From the IMG/VR virus record IMGVR_UViG_3300035681_000105, positions 1 through 27,454 of that record: a stretch of DNA of 27,454 nt. The stretch is one strand, 5' to 3'. The position numbers were made by a program, and so were the translations under genes. Below the pieces are notes generated by a model that saw only the letters and a list, made by a program, of their open reading frames with translations, was not told the DNA's origin and searched no databases. Positions within the stretch are counted from its first letter, which is position 1; each line of letters starts with the position of its first letter. The stretch comes from a virus. Positions 1 to 6,592 of the stretch are shown piece by piece.

Positions 1-152
1 AGGGGCATTGCCTGAACCTCGAGGGTCAGGATGTCGTCGTCGTCGTGGATGTGCTCAGCTATCCGGCTGTAGACATCAGCCGGCAGGTCTTCGGGGTCAG
101 CGTCGGAGCGGACCACGACGGTGGCGGTGACTTCAACGATGAAGGCCCGCAT
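1..152 (-). CDS. Small protein of unknown function, 3' end outside window
   Basis: Starting at ATG 152 the minus strand encodes MRAFIVEVTATVVVRSDADP, then EDLPADVYSRIAEHIHDDDD and ILTLEVQAMP, open to the left edge. An amphipathic strand (FIVEVTATVVVR), a PEDLPADVYSRIAEHI helix and a second strand (ILTLEVQ) give a clear beta-alpha-beta pattern. The DDDD run produces the GTC repeat seen on the plus strand. Function unknown. It is divergently oriented to the two small plus-strand ORFs, so bases 153-289 could hold promoters for both sides, though none is clear. Confidence 0.55.
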   Translation of the reverse strand, partial: MRAFIVEVTATVVVRSDADPEDLPADVYSRIAEHIHDDDDILTLEVQAMP

Positions 153-289
153 TGGATCGCCGCCGCTTGCCCCAACGGTAGCGGGCGCGACTGGATCGCC
201 CGATGTGTGACAGATTGTGAACGGGCCGCCCTGATCGCGCACTATGCGCTGCCGGTGGTGTATTGTTAGTTCATCAACGCACCGGACCG

Positions 290-463
290 ATGCTCGCCAC
301 CTTCACCGCCAAGCTCGCCACCCTCTCCACCGCTGACCTGCTTGAGCTGATCCGCCAGCTGATCGCTGATGAAGTGTTCAACGCCTGCTTTGACGCCGCC
401 CTCGACGAAGCCTGCAACCGCGACGCCGACCTGGCATTCACGATTGAGGCCATGATGGCCTGA
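290..463 (+). CDS. Small helical protein of unknown function, plus strand (57 aa)
   Basis: A 57-codon ORF starting at ATG 290 with a weak GGA six to eight bases upstream. The peptide is two amphipathic helices (LATLSTADLLELIRQLIADE and FNACFDAALDEACNRDADL) ending AFTIEAMMA. The hydrophobic periodicity and acidic character look like a real protein. A TTG start 27 bases upstream is possible. With the next ORF it forms a short plus-strand pair facing the late operon. Confidence 0.55.
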   Translation: MLATFTAKLATLSTADLLELIRQLIADEVFNACFDAALDEACNRDADLAFTIEAMMA

Positions 464-486
464 TCCGCCGGCCACGCCTCCCACCC

Positions 487-660
487 ATGACCTACATCCT
501 CCACACCGGCCCGTGGCACATCGGGCCATTCCCGACCCACATCGCGGCGCAGCACTTCGCTGAGAGCCACGGCATCGACGACTACCGCATGATTCCGCTG
601 GATGATCCAGCCGAAGCGCCGGGCCGGATCGCGCGGTTCAATACTCCCAGCGCACCCTAG
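487..660 (+). CDS. Small protein of unknown function, plus strand (57 aa)
   Basis: A 57-codon ORF, ATG to TAG, reading towards the endolysin and overlapping its 3' end by 23 bases. The peptide (MTYILHTGPWHIGPFPTHI, then AAQHFAESHGIDDYRMIPLDD) has a normal amino-acid mix with one clear helix and the HxGPWxIGPF motif, unlike the arginine-rich shadow ORFs nearby. It follows another small plus-strand ORF by 23 bases. No clear Shine-Dalgarno is present, so the call rests on protein-like composition. Confidence 0.5.
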   Translation: MTYILHTGPWHIGPFPTHIAAQHFAESHGIDDYRMIPLDDPAEAPGRIARFNTPSAP

Positions 661-1708
661 GCCGGCCCTTGCGGATGCCGAGATGTGTAAATCCCTTGGC
701 AGCGCCGTAGCCGACGCTATAGGGCCAGTTCTTATCGCACCAGTCCTGCACCGCGTAGATGTCCGCGCCATGCACGAAGAAGTCAACCGCACCCACACCA
801 TGCGCGTCGTAGAGGTGCTCGCTGCCTGACGCCCCGCCCACCTGCCGGTTGACTGCTGGCGGCCTGAATCCAGATGTGATCACGATCGGCTTACCACCGA
901 ACGCACCCCGCACCCGCTCAAGGAACGCCGCCAGCTCGGCGGCTGTGTCAATCTGATGCTGGTGGTCGAACCTGCGCGCCTCCTGATCGAGCGCAAACTC
1001 GCCCAGCCGTATGTGCGGCGTGATGTGCGCTGAGAACGGGCTGGCGGGCGTCAGCTTGGCCGGTTGCCGGTCCTGCTCAGGCAGGCCCCACAGGCGACCC
1101 TCGGCCTCTCTGCGGCGCTTCAGGCCGGCCTCGACGTTGGTGCCAGGGTTGCGGTACAGCAGCAACGCTTCGGGCACCTGCGGCCACTCCTTGCCCTTCA
1201 GCCGCTTGCTGATGGTCTCGAACCCGGCGGCGCCGTAGAAGCCCGAGCCAAGGTTGTAGGCGAACGAGATCAGCGCGCACTTCTGTTGATCGCTCATCGC
1301 CACCCAGAACGGCACGGTCGCGCGCAGCTTCTCAGCAATGCGGTCTACCTCGCTGCGCAGCAGCATGTCGGCCTCGACCCGGTTGATCTTGTCACCCTTC
1401 TGCACCTTGCGGCCGTCGCTGTATCTGGTGGTGCCATAGCCAATGGTCCACGGGTCGCCGCCGCTCAGTGGGTCGGGGTAAGCATCAAGGTGACAGCCCT
1501 CGAACTGCTGGATCAACTTGAGCGCTGCGCCCAGGTCAGCCTGTTTGCCGTCTTGGCTCCATGTCTGAAACCACGCCTGATCTCTATTAAACAGATCCGG
1601 CGCAACCTTTAACAGCTCCGCTTCCAATTCAGAAATGGCCGCCATCTGATGCGGCAGCCCTTTCCAGTAACGGAACAGGTCGCTTGGTTTGATCGGTGCT
1701 TTAGCCAC
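638..1708 (-). CDS. Two-domain endolysin: GH24 muramidase plus M15 D,D-peptidase
   Basis: A 356-residue cell-wall hydrolase. Residues about 60-210 are a T4-type lysozyme domain with Glu70 (QQFEG), Asp79 (AYPD) and Thr88 (WTIGYG), at the spacing of the E-8-D-5-T triad, followed by FAYNLGSG and GLKRRREAE. Residues about 225-350 are a M15A-type peptidase domain: ITSGFRPPAVNRQVGGASGSEH, an AVDFF strand (Asp309) and HLGI (His342); the usual SxHxxGxAxD is stretched to SEH-LYDAHG-VGAVD. The first 55 residues are a helical extension. No signal peptide, so export needs a holin. Start GTG at 1708, overlapping the previous gene; no ATG is near. Confidence 0.93.
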   Translation of the reverse strand: MAKAPIKPSDLFRYWKGLPHQMAAISELEAELLKVAPDLFNRDQAWFQTWSQDGKQADLGAALKLIQQFEGCHLDAYPDPLSGGDPWTIGYGTTRYSDGRKVQKGDKINRVEADMLLRSEVDRIAEKLRATVPFWVAMSDQQKCALISFAYNLGSGFYGAAGFETISKRLKGKEWPQVPEALLLYRNPGTNVEAGLKRRREAEGRLWGLPEQDRQPAKLTPASPFSAHITPHIRLGEFALDQEARRFDHQHQIDTAAELAAFLERVRGAFGGKPIVITSGFRPPAVNRQVGGASGSEHLYDAHGVGAVDFFVHGADIYAVQDWCDKNWPYSVGYGAAKGFTHLGIRKGRPRVRWEY

Positions 1709-1841
1709 GCTTGGGGAACATCAGACGCAGTGCCTGCAGCAGCAGTTGTATCCAGCTATTCGACTTGAGCGGGGTCAACGCGATAACCTCGCTACCAGCG
1801 GCGAGGATGATGGCGATGACGGCGACGGTTTGCGCGTCCAT
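1701..1841 (-). CDS. Very small hydrophobic protein (46 aa), possible holin-like peptide
   Basis: A 46-codon gene starting two bases after the preceding TGA and overlapping the endolysin GTG by eight bases. The peptide has a hydrophobic stretch (VAVIAIILAAG, residues 6-16), then SEVIALTPLKSNSWIQLLLQAL and a basic end FPKRG. A single membrane segment with a basic tail, next to an endolysin, fits a holin or membrane accessory peptide. Short phage proteins with the SEVIAL-xPxKxNSWIQL pattern are familiar to me from cyanobacterial phages, but no function is known. Confidence 0.7.
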   Translation of the reverse strand: MDAQTVAVIAIILAAGSEVIALTPLKSNSWIQLLLQALRLMFPKRG

Positions 1842-1843
1842 GA

Positions 1844-2092
1844 TCAGCGGTGTGGGCGTGCCTCCAGCGTAGCCACGCGTTGCTCAACGCCATTCAACCG
1901 CTTGAAGGTCTCCTGTCGATCCGCGCGGATGTCACCATGGAGCACCTCGAGCTGAGTGGCGATATGCTCGACGGCCGCAGTCAAACGGATCACGGCATCA
2001 CGCGCTTCATCGTTGCGCTTGCTGAAGCCCATCGCGCCCATCGCAGCCACGCTGATGGATGCCCCAGCAACAGCAGCGATCAGCTCGATCAT
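1844..2092 (-). CDS. Small membrane protein with coiled coil, lysis cassette
   Basis: An 82-residue protein with one N-terminal hydrophobic segment (ELIAAVAGASISVAAMGAMGF, residues about 3-23), a basic SKR junction, and a long charged amphipathic helix (AVIRLTAAVEHIATQLEVLHGDI, then ETFKRLNGVEQRVATLEAR) predicted to form a coiled coil. Its place immediately before a hydrophobic peptide and the endolysin suggests a lysis role such as a holin partner. The layout is like hemolysin XhlA in reverse order. No enzyme motif is present. Confidence 0.75.
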   Translation of the reverse strand: MIELIAAVAGASISVAAMGAMGFSKRNDEARDAVIRLTAAVEHIATQLEVLHGDIRADRQETFKRLNGVEQRVATLEARPHR

Positions 2093-2101
2093 GCACCTAG
2101 G

Positions 2102-2239
2102 TTAGCGCCCCTGCCCGCGGCGAGGTTTCTTGCCGCGGCGGCGGGGCCGGCTGTTCTGGCCGTGGCCGATGCTGGTGGTCTTGGGTGGCCCGGGTTGGTG
2201 GTCAATCCGGGCGGCGCCAGTCTTGGCTTTGACGGCCAT
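2102..2239 (-). CDS. Very small basic phage protein (45 aa), function unknown
   Basis: A 45-codon gene starting at the ATG that overlaps the preceding TGA (TGATG) and ending TAA. It begins MAVKAKTGAARIDHQPGPPK and continues TTSIGHGQNSRPRRRGKKP with a final RGQGR. Strongly basic, no hydrophobic core, probably disordered. The arrangement K-x-G...PGPPKxTxxGxGxxxRP...KKxxRGQG recurs in small ORFs of aquatic phages, as I recall, so it is likely a real conserved gene rather than noise. A nucleic-acid-binding or virion-packaged role is possible but unproven. Confidence 0.7.
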   Translation of the reverse strand: MAVKAKTGAARIDHQPGPPKTTSIGHGQNSRPRRRGKKPRRGQGR

Positions 2240-2691
2240 CAGGGTTCATCAGGCCATTGCACATCCCATGGGAAACCCGCTTGAGTGGTTACATCCCGCA
2301 GGGCTTGGCGGTAAGCTGCCCAGACCTGATGATCGACAGGAGCATCGGGCAGCTGCGTCCAGTCGCAGTCGGCCAGACGCTTGTTGCGGTCGGATCGGAC
2401 ATCAGCAGCCTTGGCGTTCGTGCGTTCAGTAATTTGTTCGGGCGTGGCGTCAGTGACTTGCCAAGTTTGCAGCCATTCACCATCGACCAGCATCGGGTTC
2501 AGCTGGTTGAGGTTTTGATTGGCTGGATTGTAGGTCGGCGGTGATTGCTCAACCACTGGGAACACATTCCAATCTGTCAGCACCGCATCCGATGGATTGC
2601 GAGGGAAGCTGGTATTGGGATTGTCGCGTCTCAGAGCGCCGATTGAGTAGGGGAAAATCTCGACGGTCTGATTGGGGGCGAGGACGTACAT
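2239..2691 (-). CDS. Tail fibre assembly chaperone (Phage_tail_APC-like C-terminus)
   Basis: A 150-residue protein after the spike. Residues about 95-150 (VRSDRNKRLADCDWTQLPDA, then VWAAYRQALRDVTTQAGFPWDV) match the phage tail assembly chaperone pattern in which a helix with R-N-x-x-L-x-x-x-D-W-T is followed by W-x-x-Y-R-Q-A-L-R-D and a final WP. The N-terminal part is proline- and asparagine-rich and likely specific to the fibre it folds. Position directly after the fibre/spike genes supports a fibre folding role. The stop shares a base with the next ATG. Confidence 0.85.
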   Translation of the reverse strand: MYVLAPNQTVEIFPYSIGALRRDNPNTSFPRNPSDAVLTDWNVFPVVEQSPPTYNPANQNLNQLNPMLVDGEWLQTWQVTDATPEQITERTNAKAADVRSDRNKRLADCDWTQLPDAPVDHQVWAAYRQALRDVTTQAGFPWDVQWPDEP

Positions 2692-2717
2692 GGTTTTAGC
2701 TCGGATTAAGGTGAATC

Positions 2718-3740
2718 CTATGCAAATGCTGCATAAATATATGTTGCAGCATTTTCATTTAAGCCGGTATCAGTGTTCTTAATTTGAAAACCATCTGATT
2801 GAAAATCAATATCCTCTCCGGCTGTATCCTCAGCTGCACTTGAGTTTGCCTTAAGTTTGTCGGTGCGTGGGTTTGAGATAGATCGTATTGCATCATACAT
2901 AAACCAATCGCCCGTCCTGCTGGATGCTTTAATCATCACAAAATAAGGCTCAAACCCTAGGCCAGAAATGACGGGCCCCGTTGCACTTCCATTGCCGGTG
3001 TAGCTGCCAAAACTAGAGTACCCGACTACTGGGGCGAAGGCGTACACAACAAACGTGCCACCATTTGCATTGATTTGCGAGTCTGAACCGATTGAAAATA
3101 CTGTCGATGTTGGGTTAGTGCTGTTCCAAAAACTGGTACCAACTGTTGCCGCTGATGTTTCGTTTAACTGCAGTCTAGTAAGATCACCGAGCGTTCTATG
3201 GTAAACGTACCAAGCACCACTAGAATCTCTACGTTTTGCAATAAGGATGTCAGGGGCAACACCTAAGCCATGACCAACCGTGCAATTTGTAGCTGTGCCC
3301 GTATATGTCACCACGCTGAACCCCGCCGTGGCGTTGGCACGAACACTGACCGTAGAAGTGATGGAGCCTTGTGTGTTCGTGACGGTGGAGCTTCCGGCGT
3401 CCCAGGCCCAAGCGACAAAGGTGCTGCTGCTTTGGTTATAGGCAGTGCTGCTGCCAAGAGTAAAGCCGTCGGAATTAAAAGCAGTCAGACCAGTTGAGTC
3501 GGTTCCCTCTGCATTTGTCAAATCAGAGTAAAGAACCTTTGTGGCTGTTCTGATTTTGTCAAGTATTCGATGACTTTCCGCAAAGCTGCGACTTTTAATC
3601 CACACCAAGTCCGGGCTAAAACCTAACCCCGAAATCGTCTGCGTGCTGCCATTGCCCGTATACAGCTTCACGTCAAAAAAATCGCGCGGATTCACTACGC
3701 TGCGTCCAGCAACAGCTCGTAAACCATGTGGAATCCTCAT
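2718..3740 (-). CDS. Tail spike / receptor-binding protein with three internal repeats
   Basis: I place the start at ATG 3740 because it gives an ATGA overlap with the upstream gene and has a GGGAGG ribosome site; an in-frame upstream start 16 codons earlier lies inside the neighbour. The 340-residue protein contains three similar units, each opening with YTG and a G-L-G-x-x-P strand: YTGNGSTQTISGLGFSPDLVWIK, YTGTATNCTVGHGLGVAPDILIAK and YTGNGSATGPVISGLGFEPYFVMIK (each quoted only at its start: YTGNGSTQ, YTGTATNC, YTGNGSAT). Such units occur in distal fibre or spike proteins of aquatic phages. The gene is visibly more AT-rich than its neighbours, as expected for a recently exchanged receptor-binding module. 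Confidence 0.8.
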   Translation of the reverse strand: MRIPHGLRAVAGRSVVNPRDFFDVKLYTGNGSTQTISGLGFSPDLVWIKSRSFAESHRILDKIRTATKVLYSDLTNAEGTDSTGLTAFNSDGFTLGSSTAYNQSSSTFVAWAWDAGSSTVTNTQGSITSTVSVRANATAGFSVVTYTGTATNCTVGHGLGVAPDILIAKRRDSSGAWYVYHRTLGDLTRLQLNETSAATVGTSFWNSTNPTSTVFSIGSDSQINANGGTFVVYAFAPVVGYSSFGSYTGNGSATGPVISGLGFEPYFVMIKASSRTGDWFMYDAIRSISNPRTDKLKANSSAAEDTAGEDIDFQSDGFQIKNTDTGLNENAATYIYAAFA

Positions 3741-4336
3741 GCCACACCTCCCACCAATGCGCCATAAATGGTACTGCTGACCTTCCAAAACTGAATAACG
3801 GTGTATCCGCTGGTTTCAAGCGTTGGTGCGCTTCCACCAACCCATGTGACGCCACCGCTCCCCCAGGTAGCATCGGTCCAAGTCAACGTATAAGCCGTGC
3901 CATCATTTACCATCAACGTCACCGCTTCGCCCGCAGCGAAGTTGGTTGCTTTGGGGGTGCGGTTGGCACCAAGCGTGATGAGCTGCACACTGCCGTTGCC
4001 GGGGTCAACCTCAAACGCAGCGCCATCGGTGATGGTGTATACGTCCTCAACGATCGTACCGATGATGGCAGGATCGGTCAGCGTCTGCACCGCTGTGAAC
4101 GTCTGTGCCACGTCTGTCTTGGCCGTGTCGGCGTCGTAGCCCTGCACGCTGACGCCGATGTCTGCGGAGTCAAGGAACGCCAGCTCAGTGAGCGCACCGC
4201 CCTCGATGACGTAGACCTTGTTCTGATCCGTGGCGTAGCAGATCTCGCCTTCCAGCAGGTCAGCGATGCTGCTGTTCAGGTTGCTGTAAGTGCCGCGGGC
4301 GATGCGGACCGGCGTGCGCGTTGCAGGTGTTGGCAT
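3737..4336 (-). CDS. Short tail fibre-like protein
   Basis: A 199-residue protein. Residues about 12-50 (IARGTYSNLNSSIADLLEGEICYATDQNKVYVIE) repeat the attachment-module pattern of the preceding fibre in shorter form. Residues about 75-199 form a beta-rich domain (VQLITLGANRTPKATNFAAGEAVTL, LTWTDATWGSGGVTWVGG, VIQFWKVSSTIYGALVG), common at the ends of marine and freshwater phage fibres. Likely a distal fibre or fibre-tip component. Its TGA overlaps the next ATG (ATGA). Confidence 0.78.
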   Translation of the reverse strand: MPTPATRTPVRIARGTYSNLNSSIADLLEGEICYATDQNKVYVIEGGALTELAFLDSADIGVSVQGYDADTAKTDVAQTFTAVQTLTDPAIIGTIVEDVYTITDGAAFEVDPGNGSVQLITLGANRTPKATNFAAGEAVTLMVNDGTAYTLTWTDATWGSGGVTWVGGSAPTLETSGYTVIQFWKVSSTIYGALVGGVA

Positions 4337-5718
4337 TAGGTGAAGTCTCCGCCGTCAAAGGTCGCCGCCGTGGATACTGTTGACGATCCATTGGCGAAGT
4401 TTCCACCATCTACGATAATCGCGCCAGTGTCCGAAGCCCAGCTCAATGTGCCGCTGCCGTTGGTGCTGAGCAGCTGACCGCTGGTGCCATCGGCAGCAGG
4501 CAGTGTCCATGTGACATTTGCCGCGATCGTGGCCGCCCCTTGAAATGCAACCCAGTTGCCGCCGTGGCCTGTCGCCTCACCGAACCGCAGATCAGACTGA
4601 TTGTCGAGCAGCACATCACCAGTGATGGTGCCGCCAGCCTTGGGCAGCGCAGCATTAGCTAGGTCGTAGGCGCTCTTAACCGCGTTCGGCGTGGCCGCCT
4701 TGGTGGTGCTGGTGCTGCTGGTTGAGTCCTCAAGCTGAACGGCGCCCTTCTGGGCTGTAGTGCCGTCTTGGATGCTGATGTCCGGCGTTGTGCCACCGCT
4801 GCTGGCCAATGGGCTGCTGGCGGTGACGGCTGTGACCGTGCCACCGGTGCCGGCGATCGAGATGCTGCCGTTGCCGTTTGTGATCGTGATGCCGGTGCCG
4901 GCTGTCAGCGTGGCCTTTGTCAGCGTGTTGCCGGTGCTGTTGCCGATTAGCAGCTGGCCGTCGGTGTAGGTGGTCTGACCGGTGCCGCCGTAGCCGGTGC
5001 CGATTGTGCTGCCCTGCCATGTGCCAGTGCCGATGGTGCCGACGCTGGTCAGGCTGCTGCCGGTGACGCCGCTGCCAAGGCTGGTGGCATCGAGCACCTT
5101 GGCGCCAGCAATGCGGTATTCCTTGGTGCTGGCGATGTTGACGTGCTCGCTGAATGTCCACGCATCAGTGGCGTCAACCCAGTTGATTGTCTTGTCGGTG
5201 CTGCCCTTGAGCGTGATGCCGCCACCGTCGGCGGTTACATCGGTCGGCGTTGTGACCTGACCAATGACGACGTTCTTGTCTTCAACGATCAGGTGCTGCG
5301 TGTCGATCGTGGTCGTGGTGCCGTTGACCGTCAGGTCGCCCTGAATCGTGACGCCGTTGTCGAACGTCGCCGCACCGGTTACGTCAAGCGTGCCGGGGAC
5401 ATCAATGTTGCTGGCCCACTCGACACCGGTCCCGGCTGCATCGGTCTGCAGCAGCTGCCGGGGTGTGCCATCAGCCAGCTTGCTGACGGCGATCTCGGCG
5501 TTGCTGGCGATGTCAGCATTGACCAGCGGATAAGCGCTGATCGACAGGCCGGGGATGTACCCAAGGCTGGCCCATGCCGTTGTGCCATCGCCAACCTTCC
5601 ACTTGTTGGTGTCTGACTCAATGCCGATCTCACCGGCCAGCAGCGTCGGGTTAACTGATGTCCAGTTGGCGGCGGTGTCGCGGCGTTGCTTCTGAAACGC
5701 CAGCAGCGTTGTGGTCAT
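4336..5718 (-). CDS. Tail fibre protein
   Basis: A 460-residue, Gly/Thr/Ser-rich fibre. The N-terminus (RRDTAANWTSVNPTLLAGEIG, then TNKWKVGDGTTAW) is the attachment module of many phage fibres, similar to the Mtd N-terminal domain. The shaft contains DVTGAATFDNGVTIQGDLTV and YGGTGQTTYTDGQLLIGNST, and a classic fibre repeat KGAVQLEDSTSSTS...ATPNAVKSAYDLA near residues 325-355, followed by LPKAGGTITGDVLL. It ends in VDGGNFANGSSTVS...FDGGDFT. It presumably forms a trimeric fibre or a shaft for the following proteins. The stop overlaps the next ATG as TAATG. Confidence 0.85.
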   Translation of the reverse strand: MTTTLLAFQKQRRDTAANWTSVNPTLLAGEIGIESDTNKWKVGDGTTAWASLGYIPGLSISAYPLVNADIASNAEIAVSKLADGTPRQLLQTDAAGTGVEWASNIDVPGTLDVTGAATFDNGVTIQGDLTVNGTTTTIDTQHLIVEDKNVVIGQVTTPTDVTADGGGITLKGSTDKTINWVDATDAWTFSEHVNIASTKEYRIAGAKVLDATSLGSGVTGSSLTSVGTIGTGTWQGSTIGTGYGGTGQTTYTDGQLLIGNSTGNTLTKATLTAGTGITITNGNGSISIAGTGGTVTAVTASSPLASSGGTTPDISIQDGTTAQKGAVQLEDSTSSTSTTKAATPNAVKSAYDLANAALPKAGGTITGDVLLDNQSDLRFGEATGHGGNWVAFQGAATIAANVTWTLPAADGTSGQLLSTNGSGTLSWASDTGAIIVDGGNFANGSSTVSTAATFDGGDFT

Positions 5719-6221
5719 GCGGCACCTCCTGCCTCGATGATAAGCGACCTGGCCGGGGCGGCCGCAGCCGTCAATGCGTCGACGATGTAAAGCCGCGCCG
5801 GGGTAACAGGATCAGCGACGCTGCCGTCGAACACAAGATCGCCAAGATCGACCGGCTCGGTGATCAGTTCAACCTCGACGTTGTATCGGCCGCATGACGC
5901 ATGACTGACGAGCATCGGTGATGCATAGCGCCAGGTGTAATCACTGACCAATGGCACCGGCGGCGTGGCCAGCCCAGACCACACCTCGCCCGACAGAAAG
6001 AACCGATCGAAACTGCCCTGCACGGCGATGTAGTGCTGCGTCAGCAGGTTCAGGTCCGCCTCTTGCAGGTTGGTGAACGTCAAGTTCAGCGCTTGCCCGA
6101 TGCGGCGGTTGCCGCGCCTGAAGCTGGCATCAACGCCGCTGAGTGACTGCATCCGCGACTGCGGCAAATCACCCGGCACATAAAGGCGAGTCGATGGCAC
6201 CAGCGACGGGAACAGATTCAT
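5715..6221 (-). CDS. Tail-tip protein B of a tandem paralogous pair, with C-terminal extension
   Basis: A 168-residue paralogue of its upstream neighbour. Shared landmarks are FPxLxPxTR, GDLPQ, LSGVDASF, a LNLLTQHYIA helix, VWSGLATPPVP, YTWRYA and YNVEVEL. It has an extra 45 residues at the C-terminus (DLGDLVFDGSVADPVTPARL, then AAAAPARSLIIEAGGAA), possibly a connector to the following fibre. Like protein A it could be a gpM-like tip component or a fibre-attachment adaptor. ATGA overlaps join it to protein A and to the fibre gene. Confidence 0.7.
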   Translation of the reverse strand: MNLFPSLVPSTRLYVPGDLPQSRMQSLSGVDASFRRGNRRIGQALNLTFTNLQEADLNLLTQHYIAVQGSFDRFFLSGEVWSGLATPPVPLVSDYTWRYASPMLVSHASCGRYNVEVELITEPVDLGDLVFDGSVADPVTPARLYIVDALTAAAAPARSLIIEAGGAA

Positions 6222-6592
6222 GGTGCCAACAGCACGGACACGAGCTGCACACCCACATTGTAGGAAAGTGGTGCAGCCTGCTCAACGTCCACTTGATCGG
6301 CGTAACGCCATTCATACTCAACGCCGATTGGCGGTGTGGTGAATCCTGACCAGATGATGGCCGGCAGATCAAAGGACAGCATGGTGCCCTCTTGCCCGAT
6401 GTAGTGATTGAGGATCTGATACATCTGCGACTCGCTCAGGTAAAGCCATCGAAGGCTGAGCACCTGCGCCACGCGATCGGTGCCCTGTAGGAACCTGACA
6501 CCCACGCCACTGACGCCATCATGATTCAGCTGCGGATAATCACCGAAGCTGATCTGGCGGGTTGCTGGTTCAATGGCGGGGAATGTGGTCAT
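6218..6592 (-). CDS. Tail-tip protein A of a tandem paralogous pair
   Basis: A 124-residue protein with RQISFGDYPQLNHDGVSGV near the start, a central LSLRWLYLSESQMYQILNHYIG, and IIWSGFTTPP...YEWRYAD...YNVGVQLV at the end. The same landmarks in the same order recur in the next gene, showing a duplication. The opening RxxxxFGDxxQ, the size and the L-S-E/x-(A/S) helix resemble lambda gpM-type minor tail proteins, which connect the hub to the tube; this is a weak, pattern-level similarity. Both junctions are ATGA. Confidence 0.7.
   Translation of the reverse strand: MTTFPAIEPATRQISFGDYPQLNHDGVSGVGVRFLQGTDRVAQVLSLRWLYLSESQMYQILNHYIGQEGTMLSFDLPAIIWSGFTTPPIGVEYEWRYADQVDVEQAAPLSYNVGVQLVSVLLAP

Noticed and set aside
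33-47. GTC trinucleotide repeat
   Set aside because: It is the complement of consecutive Asp codons (GAC) in the partial left-edge gene and needs no further explanation.
45-269. Plus-strand ORF of 74 codons at the left end
   Set aside because: It starts at a GTG inside the antisense of a better minus-strand gene, and its first half is a Gly/Asp-rich shadow. The second half (HWIAAACPNGSGRDWIARC) looks somewhat protein-like but has no start codon of its own.
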